Of a DNA stretch of 61,264 nucleotides, positions 18,086 to 26,251 are shown one piece after another (within the stretch, counting starts at the first letter, position 1; every line of letters starts with the position of its first letter). A program made the position numbers and the translations under genes. The DNA is from an uncultured Eubacterium sp. Lineage in GTDB: Bacteria > Bacillota > Clostridia > Lachnospirales > Lachnospiraceae. The stretch spans positions 1 through 61,264 of the forward strand of contig CANDMI010000012.1 of NCBI GenBank assembly GCA_947385775.1, written 5' to 3'. The notes under the pieces are model-generated. The model saw only the letters and a list, made by a program, of their open reading frames with translations, made no database searches and was not told the origin of the DNA.

Positions 18086-18592
18086 ATGACAGATTCTTAT
18101 GTAGAAGTGATTGTACAGGATGAAAGGGATTTTAAGGGGCGGCAGCTGAACATGATCTTACTGGTTCTTACGCTTGTTTCTTTCATATATGGCGTGATGT
18201 TTACGTCTATGATCGGGCTGACTGCCGGAATTATTTTAATCCCGATTACATTTTCACAGATCAAAAACCGGTTTCGGGAATATGAATATTTGCTTGTATC
18301 CGATGAAATGGATATTTCAGTTGTAAAAAACCACAAAAGGCGCAAAAAGGTGCAGACCTTTTCCCTGGGGGATTTGCAGTGTATGGCTCCGGCGGACGCT
18401 CCACAGCTTGAGCGGTTCCACAGTCATCCGCAGTTAAAAAAGTACCGCTATTTATCCGGCAATCCCGACCATTCGGTATACAGCATGATCTTTTCCAACC
18501 AGGGAACGCCGTTAGAGGTGCTCGTTGAGCCGACGCAGGCGATGCTGGACTGCATTAAAGAGCGCTGCGCTGGGGTCTTGGTTGGAAATTAA
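18086..18592 (+). CDS. Small membrane protein of unknown function
   Basis: A 168-residue protein with two close membrane segments (about residues 20-55, LNMILLVLTLVSFIYGVMF and TAGIILIPITF) between soluble parts. The C-terminal domain of about 110 residues has PH-like or DUF6106-like character (EYLLVSDEMDISVVKNHKRRKKVQTFSLGDL). ATAGGAGGG precedes the ATG. It follows clpX by 69 bases and is probably co-transcribed. The family name is a memory-level match only. Confidence 0.6.
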   Translation: MTDSYVEVIVQDERDFKGRQLNMILLVLTLVSFIYGVMFTSMIGLTAGIILIPITFSQIKNRFREYEYLLVSDEMDISVVKNHKRRKKVQTFSLGDLQCMAPADAPQLERFHSHPQLKKYRYLSGNPDHSVYSMIFSNQGTPLEVLVEPTQAMLDCIKERCAGVLVGN

Positions 18593-18639
18593 TTACGGAT
18601 ACCGGGAAATCAGAAAATAGAATTTTTATACAAATAAAA

Positions 18640-18659
18640 AGCCGCAAAACATGCGGCTT
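18640..18659. terminator. Bidirectional terminator
   Basis: AAGCCGCA and TGCGGCTT pair around AAACA, with A-rich sequence on the left and T-rich on the right. It serves the convergent clpX-side operon and the BlaR1-type gene. Confidence 0.8.
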
Positions 18660-18667
18660 CTTATTTG

Positions 18668-20545
18668 TTACAATTTTTTGCGCGCATTCCCCAATTCAAA
18701 TGTAATGTCTTCATTTTCATCTACATTCAGATTTACATCAAATTCCAGCGCAGGCATATCATCATACTGCGGCATTGCGCTGCCGTCCACATGATAGCCG
18801 GGGGTGACCTGATAGGTGATGGAGCTTCCTAACTGGAAGGATGAAATAAGCCCCAGCTCGATTCCGGTGATATTTCCATATGGAAGCTTAGCGGATGCCA
18901 ATTCCTTTTTCGTTTTAAGGTCTGTAAGCGTCAACACCTTGCTTTTTTCATCAAACCGGTAGCCAATCCGTTTTTCCAACTGTGCGCGGTAATCGTCCAG
19001 GTCGAAAAGATGCGGCCTTAGAGTGCCGGTATCATAACGTTGCAGCACATATAAGCTGCTTGCGTCAACGCCGGTTCCGCTGTAAATATGAAAAGCGATC
19101 TGAAGCTGGCCCCGCGGTTCATCCCAGTATAAATCCGGCAGAATCCGTCTGGGACTTGTATAAGCCCAGTCAAAATAATTGACATCCCCTTTCATTTCTA
19201 CCGCTACTCCGTGTAAACAGACTTCTTTATCGTTATACCCGTAAATTTTAATGTCGTGCTTTGGAAGTTCGCCGATGCAGACAATATCCGTAGGGTTTGT
19301 GATATCGTCTCCCGTAAACCGGAGTTTTTCTACCTTTTCCCAGTCTATGTCCATAAACCGATCCACCACATCTATTTTCGGCTCTTTCTCTTCACCGGAA
19401 GCGGCATTTGCATTGTTGCTATTTTTACCGGAAGCGGCATTTGTTTTATTGCTATTTTCACCGGAAGTAGTATTTGCTTTGTTGCCGTCTTTTATTGAAG
19501 GTGCAGGTTTCGTTTTATTATGCGGCACGCGGGCATCAGCCTCCCTGGAAATGGAGCCTGCATCCGCCTTGGATTCGCTTGCCGGGTCTGTCAGGAAGCA
19601 GGCCGCTGTAACGATGCAGACGGCAAGGGAGGTAAGGATTACCCATATGGCAGGCTTTTTATAGCGCAGGACGGCCCGGATCCTTTTAGCCGCCCCATTT
19701 CCTCCAAATGACAGCGGGCTTGCTGTGATGGTTTTTGGTTTTATGCTGTAGGTTAGCAGGGCGTTTGCATAATTCTTTTTATCTTGGAGATTAAATGTCC
19801 TTACCACATGCTCGTCGCAGGCGGATTCGATGTCCCTGTTGAATAAAAGGTAAGAAATCCAGCAAAACGGATGGAACCAGTAAATCGAAAGCAGGAAAAA
19901 ACCGATCGTTTTCCACAGGTGGTCAAGCCTTGCGATATGCGCTTTTTCATGGGCGACGACGTATTTTACCTGTGTTCCTTTCAGGCCGGAGGGCAGGTAA
20001 ATGCGCGGCCTAAGTATTCCAAAAACAAACGGCGCGTCAATTCCGTCGCAGATCAGGACGTTCTCGTATAAAGCCATTGAAACGCGCGTGAGCCGATAGA
20101 GCTTGCAATAACCGGCAATGTAGTAAACGACCATCAAAACAACTCCGGCGGCCCAGATCATGCTGAATATGGAAAAAATATCGATTTTCGTATCTGGCTG
20201 TGGGGCGGTGGCGGCGTAAAGCATTCCGTCTTTTCCATTTTTTTTCGGAACGTCCTTTACAGTCGTTGTTTCAATTCCTGTCGTATCAGGCGAATTTGCC
20301 GCGGCATTTGCAGGAAAGGGCGCGCTTTCCTCGCCTGTTTCCAAATGGAGCGGGCGTTTGGGCACGACGCTTAGGGCGCTCTTGATCGTAAACGGGCAGG
20401 CAAGCCGGACAGCCACCAGCCCCCAGAGCATACATATCATCCATTTTGGCGTTTTACGGAGCGCAAAACGAAGGAAAAAAACAGTTATCATCAGAAAACT
20501 TGCCGAAACGCCCAAGTTTAGGATCTTAAGAAAAACAGCATCCAT
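18668..20545 (-). CDS. BlaR1/MecR1-type M56 membrane metallopeptidase sensor
   Basis: A 625-residue membrane protein. Several N-terminal membrane segments surround an M56 peptidase domain with the zinc motif HEKAH (in YVVAHEKAHIARLDHLWKT) and ESACDEHVV. A further membrane segment near residue 310 leads to a Ser/Asn-rich linker with three 11-residue repeats, and then to an outer domain of ~230 residues. That outer domain shows no penicillin-binding SxxK/SxN signature, so it probably senses something other than a beta-lactam. The partner BlaI-type repressor gene is immediately upstream, and cleavage of that repressor is the expected output. Confidence 0.85.
   Translation of the reverse strand: MDAVFLKILNLGVSASFLMITVFFLRFALRKTPKWMICMLWGLVAVRLACPFTIKSALSVVPKRPLHLETGEESAPFPANAAANSPDTTGIETTTVKDVPKKNGKDGMLYAATAPQPDTKIDIFSIFSMIWAAGVVLMVVYYIAGYCKLYRLTRVSMALYENVLICDGIDAPFVFGILRPRIYLPSGLKGTQVKYVVAHEKAHIARLDHLWKTIGFFLLSIYWFHPFCWISYLLFNRDIESACDEHVVRTFNLQDKKNYANALLTYSIKPKTITASPLSFGGNGAAKRIRAVLRYKKPAIWVILTSLAVCIVTAACFLTDPASESKADAGSISREADARVPHNKTKPAPSIKDGNKANTTSGENSNKTNAASGKNSNNANAASGEEKEPKIDVVDRFMDIDWEKVEKLRFTGDDITNPTDIVCIGELPKHDIKIYGYNDKEVCLHGVAVEMKGDVNYFDWAYTSPRRILPDLYWDEPRGQLQIAFHIYSGTGVDASSLYVLQRYDTGTLRPHLFDLDDYRAQLEKRIGYRFDEKSKVLTLTDLKTKKELASAKLPYGNITGIELGLISSFQLGSSITYQVTPGYHVDGSAMPQYDDMPALEFDVNLNVDENEDITFELGNARKKL
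19395..19493 (-). repeat. Three 33-bp tandem repeats inside the BlaR1-type gene
   Basis: Three head-to-tail 33-bp units encode an 11-residue Asn/Ser/Ala/Lys-rich unit (TNAASGKNSN-like). The first two are nearly identical and the third is diverged. They form a flexible extracytoplasmic linker between the last membrane segment and the outer domain. The unit length keeps the frame if copy number changes. Confidence 0.8.
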
Positions 20546-20547
20546 GC

Positions 20548-20910
20548 CTATTCCTCCTTTGCACTGTCGATCATATGATGGATTTTGGAAATCTCATCAT
20601 CGGTCAGCGTCCTGCGTTTTGTAAACGCGGCGATAAATGTGGGGAGGGAGCCTGAAAAATTGTCCTCCACAAACTGTTCGCTTTGCATGGCATAATAATC
20701 TTCCCTTGAAATAAGCGACGTTACGATTTTGTCCTGTAACTGGAAGATTCCGTGTTCGCTAAGCTTTTTTAGGACGGTATAGGTTGTGGTGCGTTTCCAA
20801 TTCAGTTTGTCGGCGCATAGCTTGATCAGTTCGCTGGTTGCCAGTGGCTCATTGGCCCAGATAATGTCTGCAAAGCGGGATTCTACGGCGCCAAGTTTGT
20901 AATTTGTCAT
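20548..20910 (-). CDS. BlaI/MecI/CopY-family repressor
   Basis: A 120-residue winged-helix repressor: LGAVESRFADIIWANEPLATSELIKLCADKLNWKRTTTYTVLKKLSEHGIF is the DNA-binding region and the C-terminal half is a dimerisation helix set. The start at 20910 is chosen because AAAGGAGG lies 7 bases upstream; a longer frame from 20943 would run through the likely operator. The stop is 2 bases before the BlaR1-type gene, so the two are coupled. It should repress its own operon through the dyad just upstream. Confidence 0.88.
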   Translation of the reverse strand: MTNYKLGAVESRFADIIWANEPLATSELIKLCADKLNWKRTTTYTVLKKLSEHGIFQLQDKIVTSLISREDYYAMQSEQFVEDNFSGSLPTFIAAFTKRRTLTDDEISKIHHMIDSAKEE

Positions 20911-20924
20911 AAGCTGCCTCCTTT

Positions 20925-20964
20925 GTCTATTGTTAACAGTCAATTTAGTCTATCATAAATAGAC
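20925..20964 (-). promoter_or_regulatory. Candidate BlaI-type operator
   Basis: A perfect inverted repeat GTCTAT-CATAA-ATAGAC lies at 20948-20964, with a third GTCTAT half-site at 20925-20930 and a TGTTAACA palindrome between them. This is the position expected of an autoregulatory operator. The half-site differs from the staphylococcal TACA/TGTA type, so the link to this repressor is inferred. Confidence 0.6.
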
Positions 20965-21016
20965 AAAAATGTCAAGAAATTCTGCGATGTAATCTGCTGC
21001 TTTGGGGGAGGTTAGC

Positions 21017-21296
21017 GTAACGGTTCAGATATAGCGTTACATTTATGCGAACCGAACGCCGGGGGATGGGGGAGTGGCCTGACTTTCGGCTCCAACTCCA
21101 GAATGTAAGAAGCCCTAAACATTCTGCATTTACGTCAGCGCTACCGGACGGACGCGGAGCCTAATTCGCCCTGGCTGCGCCAGAAGCGAACGGCGCCGCT
21201 TACGGCTTCGCCGCCTGGTTATCAGGCAGAATGCTAACGGCTTCTAACATTCTTTCATACGTCACCGGAAGCCAAGCCACTCCCCCATCCCTCGGC
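21017..21296 (+). repeat. Large hairpin repeat, copy A
   Basis: A nested palindrome. The outer arms 21058-21078 and 21276-21296 pair at 20 of 21 positions. The inner arms 21100-21126 and 21227-21253 pair at 23 of 27. The GC-rich core 21144-21218 is shared, inverted, with copy B. A short GTAACG...CGTTAC hairpin at 21017-21040 precedes it and recurs, inverted, after copy B. No transposase or open frame fits it. It is either a non-autonomous mobile repeat or a structured RNA. Confidence 0.8.
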
Positions 21297-21444
21297 TGGT
21301 TTTCATAAGTTAAACACAATTAACTTTAGCCATTAATCTCAAACTTAAATGTGTTTTCTTACTTCTTTTATAGAAAAAACAAGATATCGACTGTATACTA
21401 GAAATTGCAAACAGCAATTTCGGTAACGCTTGTGAAAAACAGCC
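21297..21444. other. A+T-rich spacer between the two hairpin repeats
   Basis: About 150 bases, clearly more A+T-rich than the two flanking elements. It has no gene and no convincing promoter. A TTGCAAACAGCAA dyad lies near 21405-21418. Confidence 0.5.
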
Positions 21445-21723
21445 TGGAGAGGGAAGTTGCCCGGCCTGACTGGGGCGTATGGAAGAATGTTTAGAAGTTC
21501 TTTGTATTCTGTTTGATAAACAGGCGGCGAAGCCGTAAGCGGGGCCTTTCGCTTCTGGCGTTAGCCGAAGCGATTGAGGCGCCGCGTCCGTCCGGCTGTG
21601 AAAACATGAAATCAGAATACTTAGAACTTCTTACATTCTGGAATGGCCCCAGCCAGGCCAGGCAACGCCCATCTCCAAGCGTCCGCCCCTCTCCAAACGT
21701 AACATCTTATCTGAACAGTTACA
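21445..21723 (-). repeat. Large hairpin repeat, copy B (inverted)
   Basis: The outer arms 21445-21476 and 21646-21677 pair at 27 of 32 positions. The inner arms 21484-21511 and 21613-21639 pair nearly throughout. The core 21521-21595 is the reverse complement of copy A's core with modest divergence. The end module 21700-21723 is the reverse complement of copy A's 21017-21040 module with a few changes. A short open frame across this copy looks like chance. Confidence 0.8.
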
Positions 21724-21731
21724 TACTTGGC

Positions 21732-21760
21732 AAAAAAAGAGGGAGACAACCCTCCCCCTT
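21732..21760 (-). terminator. Terminator of the sodium symporter gene
   Basis: On the minus strand, GGGAGGG and CTCCCTC form a GC-rich stem around a few bases, followed by seven Ts, directly after the stop codon. Confidence 0.75.
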
Positions 21761-23290
21761 TTAACGCTCTAAAGAACGCTTCTTCGTGCTTGTGACTTTT
21801 TCATCGTAACACGTAAAAATCCGGTCAACTTTCCGTTTTTCGATTTTTGGCGTAACCAAGCTTACAGCAGGCACGATCACAAGCCCAGCAACCATGGCGA
21901 TCGCTCCCGCGTTAATTGGCGATGAGATGTAGCCGATAAACATATTCGAAACCGTAATCCCAACGCCCGCGGCAAAGCTTGCCCAGACCGCGGCTTTTGT
22001 AACGCCTTTCCAGTACAGTCCATATAAAAACGGGGCTAAAAACGCGCCCGCTAACGCGCCCCAGGAAATTCCCATAAGCTGCGCGATAAAGGTTGGCGGA
22101 TTTAACGCGATGACTACGGACAATACAATAAAAAATACGATCAAAACCTGCATTGTCAAAACCTGTTTTTTCTCGCTCATGTTTTTCATAACGCGGTCTT
22201 TTAGCAGATCCAGCGTCATTGTGGAGCTGGATGTCAATACAAGGGAGGAAAGGGTTGACATGGACGCGGATAATACAAGCACGACTACCGTTCCGATTAA
22301 AATATCCGGCAGTGTGGACAGCATATATGGGATAATGCTGTCAAAAATAACCAAGCCTGTTTCTTCATTATATATAGAAGGATTGTCAAACAGCCTTCCA
22401 AATCCCCCAAGAAAATAGCTGCCGCCAGCGACGACGATCGCAAAAAAGGTGGAGATCACCGTGCCTGTGTGGATGGATTTTTCGTCTTTAATGGCATAAA
22501 ATTTTCCGATCATCTGCGGCAATCCCCAGGTTCCAAGTGACGTTAAAATCACTACGCCAAGCAGGTTCATCGGGTCCGGGCCAAAAAAGGAAGTAAAGGC
22601 GCCAGGCTGGCCTATCGTAAGCGGCACATCGCTTGGAATCTGCGCCATGGTCTGAAGCGCATGTAAAAAGCCGCCCTGTCCGTTTAGTACAGCCGCGATC
22701 ACGGTCACGATCCCCACCAGCATAATGATCCCCTGTATAAAATCGTTGATGGCGGTAGCCATATAGCCGCCTAAAATAACATAGATCGCGGTAAATATCG
22801 CCATTACAACTACGCAATATGTATAAGGAATGTCAAACGCCATGCCAAACAGCCGGGAAAGCCCGTTATAAACCGAAGCGGTATACGGGATTAAAAATAC
22901 GAACACAATGACCGAAGCGGCGACTTTTAAAGCCTCGCTTCCATAACGTTCCCCAAAAAAGTCCGGCATCGTCTTTGACTGCAAATGCTGCGTCATAACC
23001 TTCGTGCGCCTGCCCAGTACGACCCAGGCTAGCAGGCTTCCGATCAACGCGTTTCCAATCCCGATCCAGGTAGAGGAAATCCCGTATTTCCAGCCAAACT
23101 GCCCCGCATAGCCTACAAACACCACCGCAGAAAAATAGGACGTTCCATAGGCAAATGCTGTCAGCCACGGGCCGACGGAACGCCCTCCAAGTACAAATCC
23201 ATCTACGCTTGCCGTATGCTTTCTCGAATACATGCCCACGCCGACCATAACTGCAAAAAAGATGACTAGTAAAATAATTTTGACGATCAT
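21761..23290 (-). CDS. Sodium:solute symporter (SSS family, PutP-like)
   Basis: A 509-residue transporter with about 13 membrane segments. Family marks include the GGRSVGPWLTAFAYGTSYFSA region near residues 35-54, YVILGGYMATAINDFIQG, and LSASMSTLSSLVLTSSSTMTLDL, with the Ser/Thr residues of the second sodium site. It is closest in character to PutP/PanF-type carriers; substrate (proline, pantothenate or another small organic ion) cannot be assigned. AAAGGAGAT precedes the ATG. It is a monocistronic unit. Confidence 0.88.
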   Translation of the reverse strand: MIVKIILLVIFFAVMVGVGMYSRKHTASVDGFVLGGRSVGPWLTAFAYGTSYFSAVVFVGYAGQFGWKYGISSTWIGIGNALIGSLLAWVVLGRRTKVMTQHLQSKTMPDFFGERYGSEALKVAASVIVFVFLIPYTASVYNGLSRLFGMAFDIPYTYCVVVMAIFTAIYVILGGYMATAINDFIQGIIMLVGIVTVIAAVLNGQGGFLHALQTMAQIPSDVPLTIGQPGAFTSFFGPDPMNLLGVVILTSLGTWGLPQMIGKFYAIKDEKSIHTGTVISTFFAIVVAGGSYFLGGFGRLFDNPSIYNEETGLVIFDSIIPYMLSTLPDILIGTVVVLVLSASMSTLSSLVLTSSSTMTLDLLKDRVMKNMSEKKQVLTMQVLIVFFIVLSVVIALNPPTFIAQLMGISWGALAGAFLAPFLYGLYWKGVTKAAVWASFAAGVGITVSNMFIGYISSPINAGAIAMVAGLVIVPAVSLVTPKIEKRKVDRIFTCYDEKVTSTKKRSLER

Positions 23291-23693
23291 TTTAAAATCT
23301 CCTTTGTTGAAATTGAATAATAGTATGTCGCTTTAAAGCGTTAAAACGATATGGTCTATCTTATCATGTCAGGGCGTTTCTGTCAATTCTTGTTTGGTTT
23401 TGAGTTTCCACATTTTTATAGGCGGATCATCCAAAGGCCCCTGTTCCAAAGTACTGAGCCAGTGTAAGCTGTTTTGATCGTTGCTTTTTTAACAGGTAGT
23501 TTTTGATACCGAAGCTTGACTTGGCAAGGACATGCTCGCTTGGCGGAACAGTATTATTTCTTGGGAAAGAGGATAAACAATTGAACGGCTGTACGTCGTT
23601 CCCTGCCGCAATCTATTGACAGGCAGATGGCCTTTGGCATATAATAGCTTACAGCAAATAAAAGGGAAAAATAAAAGAAAAAGGAGACAAAAA
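23291..23693. other. Divergent intergenic region with one clear promoter
   Basis: A 400-base spacer between the symporter and a rightward two-gene operon. No gene is visible. On the symporter side there is a dyad near CGCTTTAAAGCG (23330-23341). Only the rightward promoter at 23616 is convincing. Confidence 0.5.
23616..23645 (+). promoter_or_regulatory. Consensus sigma-A promoter
   Basis: A perfect TTGACA and a perfect TATAAT with an 18-base spacer, 48 bases before the next start codon. One of the strongest promoters in the window. Confidence 0.8.
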
Positions 23694-24086
23694 ATGGCAC
23701 AGCTGTCTATCCAATATAAAATTTATATAGAAGCAGACGACATTTCCGCGGCGCGGATCAAGTCCAGCACATCTTTTATGAAAGGGCTATTGAATGATAG
23801 CCGCAATGGATATCTGAAAAATGCGGATATCGATGATGAAAGCGAGCTGGACGAGCTTACCCTGCGGTTTTATGTCGAAAAGGAAATCCACGAGGAGGAA
23901 TGCAGCCTGCCAGACGACGCGGAATCTTTTGTGCTGGATCTGGCAGAGCTTTTGGATAAAGCCGCCTCCGCCCAGTCTTATATGGATATGGAAGGAAGCT
24001 TTTTTTGGGAATACGACGGAAAGCAAAAAAGATATCGTTTCCAGTCGGAAAGCGGCATGGACTATTGTGAGATTGTGGAGGAATAA
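23694..24086 (+). CDS. Acidic 130-residue protein of unknown function
   Basis: I do not recognise a family. It is a small soluble acidic protein, predicted alpha/beta (SIQYKIYIEADDISAARIKSS near the start), with DESELDELTLRFYVEKEIHEEE and an EYDGKQKRYRFQSESG region near the end. AAAGGAGAC lies before the ATG. It lies 2 bases upstream of the ABC-class ATPase, so the two are translationally linked and probably act together. Longer readings starting at 23616 would begin inside the promoter and are rejected. Confidence 0.65.
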   Translation: MAQLSIQYKIYIEADDISAARIKSSTSFMKGLLNDSRNGYLKNADIDDESELDELTLRFYVEKEIHEEECSLPDDAESFVLDLAELLDKAASAQSYMDMEGSFFWEYDGKQKRYRFQSESGMDYCEIVEE

Positions 24087-24088
24087 AG

Positions 24089-25801
24089 ATGAAGCGTTCA
24101 GAAGATTTACGGCAGCTATTAAATCGGATCGACCACAAAGGGTACCCGGCGTATAAGGATACGGCGGGCGCTTATCAGTTTGGAAATTATGTGTTGTCGA
24201 TAGACCATGTGCAGGGCGATCCGTTCGCGGCGCCTTCGAAGGTAAGTGTGCGGATTGAAGGCGCAAAGGCTGGATTTCCGGCGGAAATGATGAAAGAGAC
24301 ATATACAAGGACTGCCCTGGAGGACGCGCTGATTAGACGGTTTGGAAAAGAAATCGAGAAATATTCGTTTAAGGCAAAAGGCTCTGGAAAAAGCGGCCTG
24401 ATCTCGGTCAGCCGTCCCGGGCAGGAGACGTTAGAGCGCAGCGCATGTGAGATCGATCCAGATACGGGAGATCTGCTGTTTCGTTTTGAAGTAGGGTTTC
24501 CGGCAAATGGAAGGACGATTAATGCCGGAGAGCTTCAAAAAATATTGTTTACGTTTTTACCAGAATGCGTAGAGAAGTCTTTGTATTATAAAAACGCGGA
24601 CAAAAAGCATTTAGAGCAGGTCAGGCAGCTTGCGCAGGACCAGCATTTTATCCGGATGCGGCTGGATGAATTGGGGCTTGCGGCGTTTGTGGCAAACGGC
24701 GCTGTGCTGCCTAGGGAGTCCGGCATTTCAGACCGTCCGATGAAGCCTGCGGTTTCGTTTCGCTCGCCAAAATCCATGGAGGTTACGCTAACGCTTCCAA
24801 ACGCCGGAAGCATCAGCGGAATGGGCATTCCAAAAGGAGTTACGCTGATCGTCGGCGGCGGCTACCACGGAAAATCTACCTTATTAAAGGCGCTGGAACG
24901 GGGCGTGTATAACCATATTGCCGGAGATGGCAGAGAATATGTGATCACCGATGCGACCGCGGTAAAAATACGGGCGGAGGACGGCAGGAGCATTAAACAC
25001 ACCGATATTTCGATGTTTATAAACGGGCTTCCAAATAAAAAGGATACCAAGGCGTTTCAGACGCAGGACGCAAGCGGCAGCACTTCCCAGGCTGCAAATG
25101 TGATTGAAGCGATGGAGGCCGGAACCCATTTATTTTTAATCGACGAGGATACGAGCGCGACAAACTTTATGATACGAGACGAGCTGATGGCCCGGGTGGT
25201 GCATCAGGACATGGAGCCGATCACGCCTTTTATCGACAGGGTGCGGGAATTATATGAGGATTATGGCATTTCCACGATCCTGGTCGCCGGAAGCTGCGGT
25301 TCTTATTTTTATAAGGCAGACCACATTATACAAATGATGCAGTATGAGCCTTCGGAAATTACAGAGCAGGCCAAGCAGGAAGCCCAGCGTTTTGCCGGAT
25401 TCGCCGAAGAAAAGCCAAAGACGCAAAAAGCCTGCCAGCCTGTGTTTCAACGGCGGTTTGCAATGGATAAAAAGGCGATGCAAAGCGATCGGATGAAGGT
25501 CAAAGGAATGGGAAAAGACGCGGTTTCCATCGACCGGGATACGATAGAGCTTCGCTATGTGGAGCAGCTTGTGGACAGCGAACAGACCATGGCGCTTGGC
25601 TATCTGGTGAAATATGCGAAAAAGCATTTGTTTGACGGAAAGAAGGATTTGCAGGCTGTTGTTTCGCTGCTGGAAGAAACCGTTCAGAAAAAAGGATTTG
25701 GCGCAATCTGTGAAAGCAGGTATCTGCCGTGCAATCTCGCGCTGCCAAGGACGCAGGAGATTTACGCTTGTTTGAACCGGTGCAGGAGCCTTCGGAGTTA
25801 A
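24089..25801 (+). CDS. Predicted ABC-class P-loop ATPase (PF09818 type)
   Basis: A 570-residue soluble ATPase. An N-terminal domain of ~230 residues precedes a nucleotide-binding domain with Walker A IVGGGYHGKSTLL (around residue 255) and Walker B HLFLIDEDTSATNFM (around residue 350). ILVAGSCGSYFYKADHI follows, then a C-terminal helical region. This matches the family of predicted ABC-class ATPases, which have no membrane domain and whose eukaryotic member MRB1590 is linked to RNA editing complexes. Role in bacteria is unknown. It is downstream of an uncharacterised small acidic protein under a consensus promoter. Confidence 0.82.
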   Translation: MKRSEDLRQLLNRIDHKGYPAYKDTAGAYQFGNYVLSIDHVQGDPFAAPSKVSVRIEGAKAGFPAEMMKETYTRTALEDALIRRFGKEIEKYSFKAKGSGKSGLISVSRPGQETLERSACEIDPDTGDLLFRFEVGFPANGRTINAGELQKILFTFLPECVEKSLYYKNADKKHLEQVRQLAQDQHFIRMRLDELGLAAFVANGAVLPRESGISDRPMKPAVSFRSPKSMEVTLTLPNAGSISGMGIPKGVTLIVGGGYHGKSTLLKALERGVYNHIAGDGREYVITDATAVKIRAEDGRSIKHTDISMFINGLPNKKDTKAFQTQDASGSTSQAANVIEAMEAGTHLFLIDEDTSATNFMIRDELMARVVHQDMEPITPFIDRVRELYEDYGISTILVAGSCGSYFYKADHIIQMMQYEPSEITEQAKQEAQRFAGFAEEKPKTQKACQPVFQRRFAMDKKAMQSDRMKVKGMGKDAVSIDRDTIELRYVEQLVDSEQTMALGYLVKYAKKHLFDGKKDLQAVVSLLEETVQKKGFGAICESRYLPCNLALPRTQEIYACLNRCRSLRS

Positions 25802-25864
25802 AGTTTGTATGAAAAGCATCGGCTGTGGGAATCTGGTTTTTAGTGATGTCTTAGCTTGGCAAAA

Positions 25865-25899
25865 AGCCGCCTGTTACTTTGGCTAAGTGACGGGTGGCT
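25865..25899 (+). terminator. Probable terminator after the ABC-class ATPase gene
   Basis: A 15-bp stem (with some G-T pairs) between AGCCGCCTGTTACTT and AAGTGACGGGTGGCT, loop TGGCT, followed after a short gap by TTTT. The 30 bases before it (GTATGAAAAGCATCGG...) resemble part of the repeat at 39342. Confidence 0.6.
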
Positions 25900-25954
25900 A
25901 TTGCCGCTTTTAACGGGTCAATTCTATATTTATCAAGAATAATTTATTTTCAGA

Positions 25955-25983
25955 TTGAGCAAAACCACATGATATGTTAAAAT
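25955..25983 (+). promoter_or_regulatory. Promoter for the 45-residue ORF
   Basis: TTGAGC, 17 bases, TAAAAT; 81 bases before the ATG at 26064. Confidence 0.5.
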
Positions 25984-26063
25984 AGGATGATAAAGAGGAA
26001 TGCCATATAGAACCCCAATCGCAGATGATAAAGGGGAATACATAAGAAATGGGGGTATTCATG

Positions 26064-26201
26064 ATGACAAGATTAGAATTGATGCCGATTTTACTCTCTC
26101 TGGAAGCGCTTCTTGAAGAAGGCAAAGCGGATAAAGCATTAGAAGTGATTCGCAAAGTCTTGAGAGAAGCTGAAACTATTACAAATGATAAAAAAGAGTA
26201 A
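26064..26201 (+). CDS. Small 45-residue helical protein
   Basis: This short frame begins MTRLELMPILLSLEALLEEG and continues as one amphipathic helix rich in Leu, Glu and Lys. GGGGG lies about 8 bases before the ATG (26061 is an alternative ATG). It has its own promoter-like sequence and its codon use resembles neighbours. It ends 50 bases before the GTPase-NYN gene. I do not recognise a family; it may be a regulatory or scaffold microprotein, or a leader peptide. Confidence 0.5.
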   Translation: MTRLELMPILLSLEALLEEGKADKALEVIRKVLREAETITNDKKE

Positions 26202-26251
26202 TTTATTATAAAGCCCCAATACCATCAAACGATTACGAAAGGACACGTCCA

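Noticed and set aside
21513-21764. 83-codon open frame on the plus strand
   Set aside because: It lies across hairpin copy B and the symporter terminator, has no ribosome site, and its composition follows the palindrome.
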